From contig NZ_JAUSWV010000002.1 in NCBI RefSeq assembly GCF_030815485.1, positions 4,588,001 through 4,652,000 on the forward strand: a DNA stretch of 64,000 bases, in the 5' to 3' direction. This DNA comes from Streptomyces rishiriensis. GTDB lineage: Bacteria; Actinomycetota; Actinomycetes; Streptomycetales; Streptomycetaceae. Both the position numbers and the translations under genes were made by a program. Positions 10,701 to 18,737 of the stretch are shown in pieces (within the stretch, counting starts at the first letter, position 1; each line of letters begins with the position of its first letter). The notes beneath the pieces were generated by a model, which had not been told where the DNA came from, ran no database searches, and saw nothing but the letters and a program-made list of their open reading frames with translations.

Positions 10701-11493
10701 CCGTGGCTACGGCGGTCGGCCCGGCCTCACCGCGGACCGCTTCGTGCCCGACCCGTTCGGGCCGTCCGGCGCCCGTCTGTACCGCACCGGTGACGTGGCC
10801 CGCTGGCACGCCGAGGGCCACATCGAGTACCTCGGGCGTGCCGACCACCAGGTCAAGGTGCGCGGATTCCGCATCGAACCCGGCGAGATCGAGGCCGAGT
10901 TGCTCGCCCTGGACGGGGTGGGCCAGGCGGTGGTCGTGGTCCGCGAGGACCGGCCGGGCGACCGCCGGATCGTCGCCTACCTGACGCCCGCCCCGGCAGC
11001 CGGGCGCGGCGCGAGCGGCGTCCTGTCCGTCGGCGGTCTCCGCTCCGCCCTCGCCGAGCGGCTCCCCGAGCACATGGTGCCCAGCGCCTTCGTGATCCTC
11101 GACGTGCTGCCGCTGAGCCCCAACGGCAAGGTCGACCGCAAGGCGCTGCCCGCGCCCGACCGCACCGGTGGCACCACGGCACCGTTCACCGCCCCGGCCA
11201 CCGCCGAGGAGGAGTTGCTGGCCGGGCTGTGGCAGCGGGTCCTGGGACTGGAGCGGGTCGGTACCCGGGACGACTTCTTCGAGATCGGCGGCGACTCGAT
11301 GCACGCCGTGCGGATCGTGGGCCTGGCACGTGACGCCGGGCGCGAGATCCCGCTCCAGCAGCTGTTCACCAGCCGGACCGTCGAGGTCCTCGCCCGGTGG
11401 CTGGCCGACCGCACCGACAGCGGGCCCGCGCGGCAGGAGGTCACCGCCTTCGGCCTGCTGTCCCCGGAGGACCTCGCCCGCCTCAGGTCCTGA
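4786..11493 (+). CDS. NRPS, C-A-PCP-C-A-PCP (two modules)
   Basis: The protein has 2235 residues and starts at ATG 4786, in the ATGA overlap. The order is: C (about 1-430, HHLVADG near 136); A (about 450-1050); PCP (GGHSL near 1106); C (about 1175-1600, HHIVFDG near 1304); A (about 1620-2120); PCP (GGDSM near 2168). The second A domain reads DVWHVSLVDK, a serine code. The first A domain is odd. Its core A3 reads FTSGTTGRPRRV, with Arg where Lys-Gly is usual. Its pocket residues read about DPRHGGLQA, which I cannot assign. About 110 residues of low-complexity sequence (residues about 707-817) interrupt it before core A5. The protein adds two residues, the second probably serine. Confidence 0.93.
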   Translation: MTDHAAPLSWTQERIWFEEQLRPGDVAYHMPVTLRVRGPLDLEALGDAVGALVARHDALRTVFTTVDGTPRQRVLAEAAVPVRTQDVRALADPEGAARAAVRRAAREPFDLAHGPLLRVLAVRYADDAHLLTVTAHHLVADGHSFAILFRELSRLYADADAALKPLRRGFAEAVAAERAELGEEAADELVAWWRGHLDGVPRVLDLPADRPRPAVRGHRGESRRLEVDAAAGQAVRALARAHEATPFMALLAAFGVVLARQTGQERMVVGTPASTRGAGSRDLVGCFLNTLPVKVDAAGDPTFAELLGRVRRDALEAFARQRVPFGRLVADLAPERDLSRGRLVQVFFNMLPPAVTPELPGCTVEQLPFGDIDNKFDLTLYVGAGAGGGFTLEAVYDAGLYDGARVDDLLHQLRAVLAQAAADPARPVGGFDLATDRAAALRPDLTAVLDPTAPEPLTDRLARHAATTPDAPALVTGARVWTYAEVDRVTGRLARLLHARGIRPGDVLALHAERDPAVVLGVLAAVKAGAVFSVLDARYPEEVLRTRAGTLAPRAWISCAPGRPLPGFVTGPALRIEPGEALERALAGLPDGAPVSVEPDDPAYVAFTSGTTGRPRRVVGTHRPLTHFLDWYTRRFGLGPADRFATLSGLGHDPFLRDVLAPLWAGAAAVFPDTDVRDTAAVASWLATAAPTVAHLTPALARALADRTGGPQRAAADGTPDAQNPASTAAPSHRTAPSHRTDPAHRTDPAYRTAPAHRTERPGAAERPGPPERPGVADGGGEAPRAHAVVPTAPTAPIASSASGAPTAPTAATGPAVYPALRLVGFGGDALSGRTLRTWARLAPHADLLNLYGATETPQAVSVHLAHRADTPADAVPAGPVPLGPGIDGVQLLVLVGDRPAGLGEIGELVVRTPYLASYAEEGEGTGYRSDPFSGRPGDRVYRTGDQARLRPDGLVDYLGRGDRQTKVRGFRVEPAETEAVLDGLDGVRESAVLAVPDGDGDHRLVAFLATGGRSAPDLTAVRAALARRLPDHLVPSAYVVVDALPLTANRKLDRAALLALEHRAEAATGAYAAPRGPVQERLAAQWRELLRRERVGATDDFFALGGHSLLLTRLLARVRRDFPGPAAERLTLQDLFARPTVAALAELLTDAVPAADAPRTDIPRTDPAEPAPLSWTQERLWLEEQLRPGDAAYNMPVVLRLRGPLDLSALQRAVDTVVARHAVLRTVFETAQDGTPRQRAVDGARVLIRVADLSDRPDPWTAAVAAAMDSVKEPFDPARGPLLRVVLLRIADGDHVLALTVHHIVFDGWSFGVLLRELSAAYEGRELPWPALQFADVARWERAELDGPALDALVHWWRGHLDGVPRVLELPTDRPRPAVSAHRGARRRLTVDAATATALRELAREHGSTLFMTLLSAYGVVLSRWSGQERLLIGTPVADRSRAEFEDLPGCFLNTLPLRVDLHGEPAFGELLGRVRDSSLEAFAHQRVPFGRLVTGLAPERDLSRSPLVQVLFALQNVELGTLDVPGVDSEYVDVSAANSQFDLNLRMIDTGRELVGWLDHDVELFDAATVERFVEHFTNVLTAVAADPAAVVPLVDPLGADERARLLDAWNDTRVDWPDGDTLTGLLTEAAGRHADAVAVRFAGRELTYAELHRRAARLAHRLRGLGVGPDTVVGVHLERSLELMVALLAVLKAGGAYLPLDTGYPRERLAFMLADARVPVLLAHPGGGEEFAADGLTVVTVDERAGDGFPDTAPEPGAGPDHLAYVIYTSGSTGRPKGVQVPQRGIVNRLRWMQDAYGLTGADTVLQKTPISFDVSVWELFWPLLTGARIVLAEPGGHRDPGHIADLVRDEGVTVCHFVPPMLDTFLAAGRTADCGALRLVVCSGEALPADLARRFHRALPEAALENLYGPTEASVDVTRWSCRPDWTGPALPIGAPIANTRAYVLDSLLRPAPIGVPGELYLGGVQLARGYGGRPGLTADRFVPDPFGPSGARLYRTGDVARWHAEGHIEYLGRADHQVKVRGFRIEPGEIEAELLALDGVGQAVVVVREDRPGDRRIVAYLTPAPAAGRGASGVLSVGGLRSALAERLPEHMVPSAFVILDVLPLSPNGKVDRKALPAPDRTGGTTAPFTAPATAEEELLAGLWQRVLGLERVGTRDDFFEIGGDSMHAVRIVGLARDAGREIPLQQLFTSRTVEVLARWLADRTDSGPARQEVTAFGLLSPEDLARLRS
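6982..7115 (+). repeat. in-frame 18-bp tandem repeats inside an A domain
   Basis: CACCGGACC-type units start at 6982, 7000, 7018, 7036 and 7054, exactly 18 bp apart. They run into a second 18-bp series (CGAGCGGCCCGG) at 7062, 7080 and 7098. The units encode HRTxPx and ERPGxx hexapeptides. The array lies in the adenylation domain between core A4 and A5, within a longer Ala/Pro/Thr-rich stretch. Confidence 0.9.
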
Positions 11494-11543
11494 CCGAGTC
11501 CGCGCCCGCCACCTCGACGCCCCACGCACCCGGAGGAACAACC

Positions 11544-14500
11544 GTGCCGTCCCACGACGACATCACCGACGCCTATCCGCTGACCCTGCTCCAGTCCGGC
11601 ATGCTCTTCCACAGCTATGCCGACGGCGACACCCCCACCTACCACGACATCTCCGCCATCCGGCTGTCCGGGCGCTTCGACGAGGACGCCCTGCGCGCCA
11701 CCCTCGCCGGCGTGATCGAGCGCTCCGACATCCTGCGCAGCTCCTTCGACCTCACCCGCTTCAGCAAGCCGATGCAGCTGGTGCACGCCTCGGTGCAGAC
11801 CCCGCTGACCGTCGAGGACCTGCGCGGCCTGGACGACGGCGAGCAGCGGCGGCGGGTGGCGGAGTGGACCGAACGGGAGAAGGCGACACCGTTCGCGCCG
11901 ACCCGGGCTCCGCTGCTCACCCTGCACGTCCACGTCTTCGCCGACGACGACTTCCAGCTCAATCTGAGCTTCCACCACGCGATCCTGGACGGCTGGAGCC
12001 TGTCCCTGGTCACCTCCCAGCTGATCACCGGCTACGACGCCCGGCTCGCCGGCCGCCCCGACCCGGCGACCGCCCCGGTCACCCGGTTCCGCGACTACCT
12101 GGCGCTGGAACAGGAGGCGCTGGCCAGCGAGGAGTCCGCCGCGTACTGGGCGGACGTCCTCGAGAACACCTCGTTCACCGGCCTGCCCCGCCGCGAGGAC
12201 CCGGCGCTCGCCTCCGTCCGCGAGGCGCGCGTCCACGAGGTGCCGCTGCCCGAGGGGCTCGGGGAGAAGCTGCGGGCGGTCGCCGCCGAGGCCCGCGTGC
12301 CGGTGAAGTCGGTGATGTTCGCGTCCCACGCGCGCGTGCTGTCGCTGCTGTCGGGCCGGCGCCGCGTCGTCACCGGGCTGGTCGGCAACGGCCGCCCCGA
12401 GACCGCCGACGGAGACCAGGTCGTCGGCCTGTTCCTGAACACCCTCCCGCTCGTCGTCGACGTCTCCGCCACCAGCTGGCTGGAACTGGCCCGCAGGGTC
12501 CACGCCGCCGAGAACGGCGCCCTGCCGCACCGCCGCTACCCGATGGCGCAGATGCTCCAGGACCTGCGCCGCCCCCAGTTCTTCGAGACGGTCGTCGACC
12601 ACCGCAGCTTCCGCAGCTACGACATGGCGCTCGACCACCTCGCCGTCACCGGCGGCGACTTCTTCGAGCAGACCAACTTTCCCTTCACCGCCAACTTCGG
12701 CACCGACCCGGTCACCGGCGAGGTCCGGCTGCGGATCAACTACGACGCCGCCCGGTTCACCGACGCCTGGATCACCGTCGTCGGCGGCCACTACGCGGAC
12801 GCGCTCGCCGCCCTCGTCGCCGACCCGCACGCCGCCGTGCACGCCACCGCGCTGCTCGCCCCGGCCGACCTCGACCGGCTGTTCACCCGGTGGAACGACA
12901 CCCGGGCCGACTGGGACCTCGACCGCACCCTGCCCGAGCTGCTCGCCGAGCGCACCGCCAAGCACCCCGACCGCACCGCCGTCCGCTTCGGCGACACCGC
13001 CCTCACCTACGGCGAGTTCAACGCCTGGGCCAACCGTCTCGCCCATGAGCTGCGCGATCTCGGCGTCGGGCCGGACACCCTGGTCGGTGTCCACCTGGAG
13101 CGTTCCGTCGAGCTGATCGTCGCCCTGACCGCCGTGCTGAAGGCGGGCGGCGCGTACGTGCCGTTGGACCCCGGATACCCGCGCGAGCGCCTGGAGTACA
13201 TGCTCGACGACGCGCGCGTGCCGGTGCTGCTGAACGGCAGCGGGCTGACCGCGCCCGCCGCCCCCGAGGGCACGACCGTCATCGAGGTGAACCGGTCGGT
13301 CGCCGCCGGCCGGCCCGACGCCGACCCGCTGCCCACGGCGGGCCCCGAGCACCTGGCGTACACGATCTACACCTCGGGCTCCACCGGTCGCCCCAAGGGT
13401 GTGCAGATCCCGCACCGGGCGCTGCTCAACCTGCTGCGCTCCTTCGGCCGCGACCTCGAACTCACCGAGGACGACCGGCTGCTGGCGGTCACCTCGCTCT
13501 CCTTCGACATCGCGGGCCTGGAGGTGTACCTGCCGCTGCTGACCGGCGCCGAGCTGATCGTCGCGCCCGACATCGCGGTCGACGGGCCCCGTTTGAAGGA
13601 GGCCGTCGAGCGGTCCGGCGCGAGCGTCATCCAGGCCACGCCGTCCAGCTGGCGGCTGCTGGTCGAGGCCGGACTCGGCGCGGACGAACGGCTGCGGGTG
13701 GTCTCCGGCGGCGAGGCGCTGCCCGAGGACCTCGCGCGGGAGCTCACCGCCCGCTTCCCGGTGGTGTGGAACGCGTACGGCCCCACCGAGACCACCATCT
13801 GGTCCTGCCTGGACCGGGTCCTGCCCGGCGAGCCCGTCACCCTGGGCCGCCCCATCGCCCGCACCCGCGTGTACGTGCTCGACGAGGCGTTCGCGCCGGT
13901 CCCCGAGGGCGTGCCCGGCGACCTGTACATCGCCGGCGACGGCCTGGCCCGCGGTTACTCCGGCCGCGGCGACCTGACCGCCGACCGCTTCGTGCCCGAC
14001 CCGTACGCCGGTGGGGCGGGCGCCCGGATGTACCGCACCGGTGACGTGGCCCGGTGGCTGCCCGACGGCCGGCTGGAGTTCCTGGGCCGCTCCGACCACC
14101 AGGTGAAGGTGCGCGGCTTCCGTATCGAACTCGGCGAGATCGAGAGCGTGCTGTCCCGCCACCCCGAGGTGGGCAGGGTCGTCGTCGTGGCGCGCAGGGA
14201 CCAGCCGGGCGACGCCCGGCTCGCCGCCTACCTCACCCCGGAGGCCGGCGCCGCGCCCGCCGCGGCCGACCTGCGGGCCCTGGCCGCAGGGGCGCTGCCC
14301 GAGTACATGGTGCCCAGCGCCTTCGTCGTCCTCGACGCCTTCCCGCTCACCCCGAACGGCAAGGTCGACCGGCTCGCGCTGCCCGCCCCCGGCCGCGAGG
14401 AGACCACCGCGGGTGCGTTCGTCGCGCCGCGCACCCCCACCGAGGAGGCGCTCGCCACGATCTGGCAGGACGTTCTCGGCGTCGGGAAGGTCGGCGTCAC

Positions 14501-15485
14501 CGACGCCTTCCTGGAGCTGGGCGGCAACTCCATCTCCGCGCTGCGGGTCATCATGCGGCTGCCCGAGATCACCGACGTGGAAGTGCCCGTCGCCGCGCTC
14601 TTCGAGGGCGGCACCATCGAGCGGCTCGCCGCGATCGTCAGCGGCGAGCGGCAGCAGGCCGCCTCCACTCTCGTCCCGTTGCGTTCGACCGGGACCGAGG
14701 CGCCGTTCTTCCTGGTCCACCCGCTGGGCGGCAGTGTCTTCTGCTACAGCGAACTCGTCGACGTCCTCGATCCGGACCGTCCGCTGTACGCCTTCCAGGC
14801 TCCCGAGTACGCGGGCCCCGACGTGCCCCGTCCGGACAGCGTCGAGGAGATCGCCGCGCTCTACCTGTCCGAGGTCCGCGCCGTCCAGCCCGAGGGCCCC
14901 TACCACCTGGGCGGCTGGTGCATGGGCGGCATGGTCTCCTACGAGATGGCCCGTCAGCTGGAGGCCGCGGGCGAGGAGGTCGCCATGCTGACGATCATCA
15001 GCGCCAGCATCGACGACCCGGTCCCGCCGCGCTACGCCACCAGCGAGTCCGCCGCCATCCTCGGCGCCTTCGCCGGACGCATCGACGTCACCGAGGCCGA
15101 GCTGGAGGCCCTCGACCCCGAGGCCCGCCTCGAACACGTCGTCCGGCTCACCCAGGGCACCGGTCACGAGCGGGCCGACGCCCGCTCGGTGGAGGACCTG
15201 CGCCGCCTGGTGCGGCTCTACACCCGGCACGCCCGTGCCCTGCTCACCTACCGGGACACCCCGCGCGAACCGCTGCGCGGCGACGCGGTGCTGATCCGCG
15301 CCGAGACCGAGCTGTTCGAGGGCTGGCACATGGGCTGGCAGCCGCGCGTCGGCGGCACCCTCCTGATCGACGAGTCGCCCGGCAACCACTTCAGCATGCT
15401 CGAGCAGCCCAACGTGCCCGAGGTCGCGCGCCGTCTGGAGGACGCGGCCGCCGGTCGCCCGCGCGGTGTCGTCGCCGAGTCCTGA
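11544..15485 (+). CDS. NRPS, C-A-PCP-TE (termination module, Cys thioesterase)
   Basis: The protein has 1313 residues and starts at GTG 11544 behind GGAGGAAC. The C domain (about 1-430) has HHAILDG near 145 and lacks the N-terminal extra motif of dual E/C domains. The A domain (about 460-950) reads approximately DILQVGAIWK, close to glycine codes. The PCP site is GGNSI near 993. A thioesterase fills residues about 1050-1300. Its nucleophile elbow is GGWCMGG, so Cys1126 replaces the usual Ser. The terminal HFSML-type segment near residue 1285 supplies the catalytic His. Known Cys thioesterases include SulM (beta-lactam) and ObiF (beta-lactone). This enzyme probably adds glycine and releases the finished peptide, by hydrolysis or cyclisation. 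Confidence 0.93.
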   Translation: MPSHDDITDAYPLTLLQSGMLFHSYADGDTPTYHDISAIRLSGRFDEDALRATLAGVIERSDILRSSFDLTRFSKPMQLVHASVQTPLTVEDLRGLDDGEQRRRVAEWTEREKATPFAPTRAPLLTLHVHVFADDDFQLNLSFHHAILDGWSLSLVTSQLITGYDARLAGRPDPATAPVTRFRDYLALEQEALASEESAAYWADVLENTSFTGLPRREDPALASVREARVHEVPLPEGLGEKLRAVAAEARVPVKSVMFASHARVLSLLSGRRRVVTGLVGNGRPETADGDQVVGLFLNTLPLVVDVSATSWLELARRVHAAENGALPHRRYPMAQMLQDLRRPQFFETVVDHRSFRSYDMALDHLAVTGGDFFEQTNFPFTANFGTDPVTGEVRLRINYDAARFTDAWITVVGGHYADALAALVADPHAAVHATALLAPADLDRLFTRWNDTRADWDLDRTLPELLAERTAKHPDRTAVRFGDTALTYGEFNAWANRLAHELRDLGVGPDTLVGVHLERSVELIVALTAVLKAGGAYVPLDPGYPRERLEYMLDDARVPVLLNGSGLTAPAAPEGTTVIEVNRSVAAGRPDADPLPTAGPEHLAYTIYTSGSTGRPKGVQIPHRALLNLLRSFGRDLELTEDDRLLAVTSLSFDIAGLEVYLPLLTGAELIVAPDIAVDGPRLKEAVERSGASVIQATPSSWRLLVEAGLGADERLRVVSGGEALPEDLARELTARFPVVWNAYGPTETTIWSCLDRVLPGEPVTLGRPIARTRVYVLDEAFAPVPEGVPGDLYIAGDGLARGYSGRGDLTADRFVPDPYAGGAGARMYRTGDVARWLPDGRLEFLGRSDHQVKVRGFRIELGEIESVLSRHPEVGRVVVVARRDQPGDARLAAYLTPEAGAAPAAADLRALAAGALPEYMVPSAFVVLDAFPLTPNGKVDRLALPAPGREETTAGAFVAPRTPTEEALATIWQDVLGVGKVGVTDAFLELGGNSISALRVIMRLPEITDVEVPVAALFEGGTIERLAAIVSGERQQAASTLVPLRSTGTEAPFFLVHPLGGSVFCYSELVDVLDPDRPLYAFQAPEYAGPDVPRPDSVEEIAALYLSEVRAVQPEGPYHLGGWCMGGMVSYEMARQLEAAGEEVAMLTIISASIDDPVPPRYATSESAAILGAFAGRIDVTEAELEALDPEARLEHVVRLTQGTGHERADARSVEDLRRLVRLYTRHARALLTYRDTPREPLRGDAVLIRAETELFEGWHMGWQPRVGGTLLIDESPGNHFSMLEQPNVPEVARRLEDAAAGRPRGVVAES

Positions 15486-15547
15486 CGCCCTTTCCCCCCA
15501 CCCCCGTAGGACGCCCCCAGCGGGGCCATCCCAGTAGGAGCACTTCC

Positions 15548-16864
15548 ATGACGGACGCCACCACGGGCGCCGCCGCAGTCGAGGAGGCGGGCGCCCAGCC
15601 CGCCGCCGGCGTGTGGCGCAACGCCGACTTCACCAAGCTGTGGACCGGGCAGACCGCCTCCCTGTTCGCGGCCCAGGTGAGCGAACTCGCCCTGCCGCTG
15701 GTCGCGGTGCTGGCCCTGGCCGCCACCTCCGAGCAGGTCGGCCTGCTCACCTCGGTGGTCAAACTGCCCTACCTGCTCGTCTCGTTGTTCGCGGGCGTGC
15801 TCGTGGACCGGGTCCGGCGCAGGAACATCCTGATCGTCACCGACCTCGGCCGCGCCCTCGTGCTGTCCGTCGTACCCGTTCTGTACTGGACCGACCGGCT
15901 CGGCATCAGCTGGCTGTACGTCCTCGGCTTCTTCGCCGGTTGCGGCAGTGTGCTGTTCGACGTGGCCGGGCAGGCCTATCTGCCGCAGATCGTGGGGCGC
16001 GACCAGCTCACCCGCGGCAACTCCGCGCTCGGCGCCAGCCAGTCCGCGGCCACCATCGGCGGGCCGGCGCTCGGCGGTGTGCTGGTGCAGTGGCTGACCG
16101 CGCCGGTCGCGGTGCTGGCCGGAGCGGCGTCCTACCTGGTGTCCGCGCTCACCATCGCCGGCATCCGGCACAAGGAGGACCGGCTCGAACAGGCGCGGGG
16201 CGCCACGCCCGCGGGGACGCTGCGCGAGGTGTGGGCGGGCCTGAAGTTCGTGTTCGGCAACGAGCCGCTGCGCGCCATGACCGTGATGGCGTCGATCTTC
16301 AACCTGTCGTTCACCGCGCTGGAGGTCGCCTTCCTCCAGTTCATGCCGCGCACCCTCGGTCTGTCGGCCGGTGAGATCGGCCTCGTCATGGCCGCGCTCG
16401 GCCCCGGCTTCCTGGTCGGCGCGGCCTTCGCGGGCCGGCTCCCCCAGAAGTTCGGCTACGGCCGCACCATGCTGACCACCGCCTCCGTCGCCAACCTGGT
16501 GATGCTCGGCCTCGCCACCGTGCACGGCTCCGGCGTCGTCGCCGTCGGCACCCTGATGCTGATCAACTTCCTCTTCGCCTCGTTCGGCGTCGCCAACAAC
16601 GTCACCGTCCTCAGCATCCGCCAGACCCTCACCCCGGACACCCTCCAGGGCCGCGTCGCCGCCACCAACCGCTTCGTCGCCATGGGCATCGCCCCGCTGG
16701 GCGCCCTCGTCGGCGGCTTCCTCGGCGGCTCCGTCGGCCTGCGCACGACGGTCCTGGTCACCGCGATCGGACTGTCGTCGGCGCTGGTCCCGCTGGCCCT
16801 GTCCTCGCTGGCCCGGATCAGGTACGAACTCCCGCCCCAGATCCAGATCAAGGAAGAAGCCTGA
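15548..16864 (+). CDS. MFS transporter, probable product exporter
   Basis: The protein has 438 residues in the 12-helix major facilitator fold of the MFS_3/enterobactin-exporter type (start FTKLWTGQTASLFAAQVSELALPL). The conserved inter-helix loop VDRVRRRN is visible near residue 85. An AGGAG ribosome site lies 8 nt before the ATG. It sits 62 bp after the thioesterase gene and overlaps the MbtH gene by TGATG. This position in an NRPS operon points to peptide export and self-resistance. The transported substrate is inferred from context only. Confidence 0.9.
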   Translation: MTDATTGAAAVEEAGAQPAAGVWRNADFTKLWTGQTASLFAAQVSELALPLVAVLALAATSEQVGLLTSVVKLPYLLVSLFAGVLVDRVRRRNILIVTDLGRALVLSVVPVLYWTDRLGISWLYVLGFFAGCGSVLFDVAGQAYLPQIVGRDQLTRGNSALGASQSAATIGGPALGGVLVQWLTAPVAVLAGAASYLVSALTIAGIRHKEDRLEQARGATPAGTLREVWAGLKFVFGNEPLRAMTVMASIFNLSFTALEVAFLQFMPRTLGLSAGEIGLVMAALGPGFLVGAAFAGRLPQKFGYGRTMLTTASVANLVMLGLATVHGSGVVAVGTLMLINFLFASFGVANNVTVLSIRQTLTPDTLQGRVAATNRFVAMGIAPLGALVGGFLGGSVGLRTTVLVTAIGLSSALVPLALSSLARIRYELPPQIQIKEEA

Positions 16865-17079
16865 TGTCCCAGCCGCACGACACACACCCGACCCACGACG
16901 CCTCCGCCGAGCCGCCGCACACCGTGGTCGTCAACCACGAGGAGCAGTACTCGGTGTGGCCCGCCCTGCTGCCTCTCCCCGAGGGCTGGCGCGCCACCGG
17001 CTTCACCGGCGCCCGCGCCGCGTGCCTGGAGCACATCGAGACCGTCTGGACCGACCTGCGCCCGCTCAGCCTGCGCTGA
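16864..17079 (+). CDS. MbtH-like NRPS helper protein
   Basis: This 71-residue protein has the MbtH signature: NHEEQYSVWP, then P.GW, then G, a CLEHIETVWTDLRP segment and SL at the end. Conserved Trp and Pro residues are intact. MbtH-like proteins bind and activate adenylation domains, so this one probably supports one or more of the five A domains here. It starts inside the stop of the MFS gene. The first 20 residues are a His/Pro-rich extension not needed for the fold. Confidence 0.95.
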   Translation: MSQPHDTHPTHDASAEPPHTVVVNHEEQYSVWPALLPLPEGWRATGFTGARAACLEHIETVWTDLRPLSLR

Positions 17080-17112
17080 CCGACGCCGACGACCTGTCAG
17101 AGAGGCCCTGCG

Positions 17113-18174
17113 ATGGACTTCAGTCTCTTCTACTTCGCCGACGGCAGTGTGGACGGCAGCGGCGGCGGCCGCTACGACCTGCTGCTGGACGGCGCCAAGT
17201 TCGCCGACACGCACGGCTTCACCGCCGTGTGGACCCCCGAGCGGCACTTCCACCCCTTCGGCGGGCTCTACCCGAACCCGTCGGTGACCGGCGCCGCCGT
17301 CGCCACCGTCACCGAGCGGGTCGGCATCCGCGCGGGCAGCGTGGTCGCCCCGCTGCACCACCCGGTGCGCATCGCCGAGGAGTGGTCGGTCGTCGACAAC
17401 CTCTCCGGCGGCCGGGTCGGGCTGTCGCTGGCGTCCGGCTGGAACGCGGTCGACTTCGCGCTGCGTCCCGAGGGCTACGCGGGCCGCAAGACCGCCGTCA
17501 TCGAGGCGGTGGAGCAGGTGCGCGCGCTGTGGCGGGGTGAGCCGCTGACCGTCACCGACGGCGCCGGCAACCCGGCCGAGGTGCGGATCTTCCCGCCGCC
17601 CGTCCAGCCCGAGCTGCCGGTCTGGGTGACCAGCGCGGGCGGCCCGGAGACCTTCCGGGCGGCGGGCGCGGCCGGCGCAGGCGTGCTGACCCACCTGCTG
17701 GGCCAGGACTTCGACCAGCTCACCGAGAAGATCACCCTGTACCGCAAGGCGCTCGCCGACCGTCCAGGACACGACGGCCGGCCCGGCCATGTGGCGCTGA
17801 TGCTGCACACGTACCTGGGCGAGGACCCGGACCGGGTGAAGGAGACGGTCCGCGAGCCGTTCACCACGTATCTGAAGAGCTCCTTCGGCCTCATCGCCCG
17901 CTCCGCCGGAAGCATCCTGTCCGGCTTCGACCCGGACAAGCTGCGCGAGTCCGACATCGACTTCCTGGTCCGCCGCTCGTTCGACACGTACTACACGACC
18001 AGCGGTCTGTTCGGGACGGTGGAGCAGGCGGCGGCCGTGGTGGAGCGGGCCCGTGCGGCGGGCGTCGACGAGCTGGCCTGCCTGATCGACTTCGGGGTGG
18101 GCCACGGCGAGGTGCTCGCGGGCCTGGAGCACCTGAACGCGCTGCGTGTGGCCTCGGCGGGGGCCGCCCGGTGA
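17113..18174 (+). CDS. luciferase-like flavin monooxygenase (MupA/Atu3666-type)
   Basis: The protein has 353 residues with a bacterial luciferase-like TIM barrel. The start (MDFSLFYFADG), the TPERHFHPFGG segment near residue 44 and the SLASGWNAVDF segment near residue 118 are typical of the LLM family found as tailoring enzymes in NRPS and PKS clusters (MupA/Atu3666 type). Such enzymes use FMNH2 and O2 to hydroxylate or otherwise oxidise carrier-bound or free intermediates. The GTGA overlap with a flavin reductase gene supplies the reduced flavin. The substrate here is unknown. N- or alpha-oxidation of a residue is plausible but unproven. Confidence 0.88.
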   Translation: MDFSLFYFADGSVDGSGGGRYDLLLDGAKFADTHGFTAVWTPERHFHPFGGLYPNPSVTGAAVATVTERVGIRAGSVVAPLHHPVRIAEEWSVVDNLSGGRVGLSLASGWNAVDFALRPEGYAGRKTAVIEAVEQVRALWRGEPLTVTDGAGNPAEVRIFPPPVQPELPVWVTSAGGPETFRAAGAAGAGVLTHLLGQDFDQLTEKITLYRKALADRPGHDGRPGHVALMLHTYLGEDPDRVKETVREPFTTYLKSSFGLIARSAGSILSGFDPDKLRESDIDFLVRRSFDTYYTTSGLFGTVEQAAAVVERARAAGVDELACLIDFGVGHGEVLAGLEHLNALRVASAGAAR

Positions 18175-18737
18175 CAGCCGCCGCGGCGACAGCGGACCGC
18201 ACGGCGCTCTTCCGGCGGGCGGCGGGCCGCTTCCCGACCGGGGTGACCGTGGTGACCACCCTCGCCGACGGCGAGCCGTACGGCATGACGGCCAACGCCT
18301 TCATGACGCTCTCCCTCGACCCACTGCTGGTCGCCGTCGGCATCGGGCACCGCGCCCGGGCGCACGGACACGTCCTGCGCTCGGGCCGGTTCGCGGTGAC
18401 CGTCCTCGCCGACCACCAGGAGCCGACCGCCCGCCGTTTCGCCGACCCGGCCCGTCCGGTCGGCGAGGCGGCCTTCACGGCCGACCCCTGGACGAAGGGC
18501 CCGGCCTCCGGCTGCCCCGTCCTCAGCGACGGCGCGGCCTGGTTCGACTGCGCGGTCCGGGCCGCTCATCCGGTCGGCGACCACACCCTGGTCGTCGGCC
18601 GCGTCGAGACCTTCGGCCTGCTCGACACCGCCCGCCCGCTGCTGTTCGTGAACAGCGACTTCGCAGTACCGGGCCCGGCCCCGACCCTCGGAGCACACCC
18701 CCCGTCCCGCCCCGCATCCCTCGGAGCACGCTCATGA
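18171..18737 (+). CDS. flavin reductase family protein
   Basis: The protein has 188 residues and shows the flavin reductase-like (HpaC type) pattern: FPTGVTVVTT near residue 23, GMTANAFMTLSLDP.L, then GRFAVTVL and a C-terminal VVGRVE segment. It supplies reduced FMN or FAD to a partner monooxygenase. The GTG start overlaps the stop of the luciferase-like gene by 4 bp, so the two form a two-component oxygenase. The C-terminal 20 residues are Pro-rich and atypical. It overlaps the following solute-binding gene by 4 bp. Confidence 0.9.
   Translation: MTAAAATADRTALFRRAAGRFPTGVTVVTTLADGEPYGMTANAFMTLSLDPLLVAVGIGHRARAHGHVLRSGRFAVTVLADHQEPTARRFADPARPVGEAAFTADPWTKGPASGCPVLSDGAAWFDCAVRAAHPVGDHTLVVGRVETFGLLDTARPLLFVNSDFAVPGPAPTLGAHPPSRPASLGARS

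Noticed and set aside
4780..11541. A 2253-codon open frame on the minus strand opposite the second NRPS gene
   Set aside because: It mirrors NRPS codons in an antisense frame. High GC produces such long shadows, and it has no recognisable domains.
10977..15389. A 1470-codon minus-strand open frame opposite the terminal NRPS module
   Set aside because: It is Gly/Arg/Gln-rich shadow sequence without domains; the plus strand encodes an intact NRPS.
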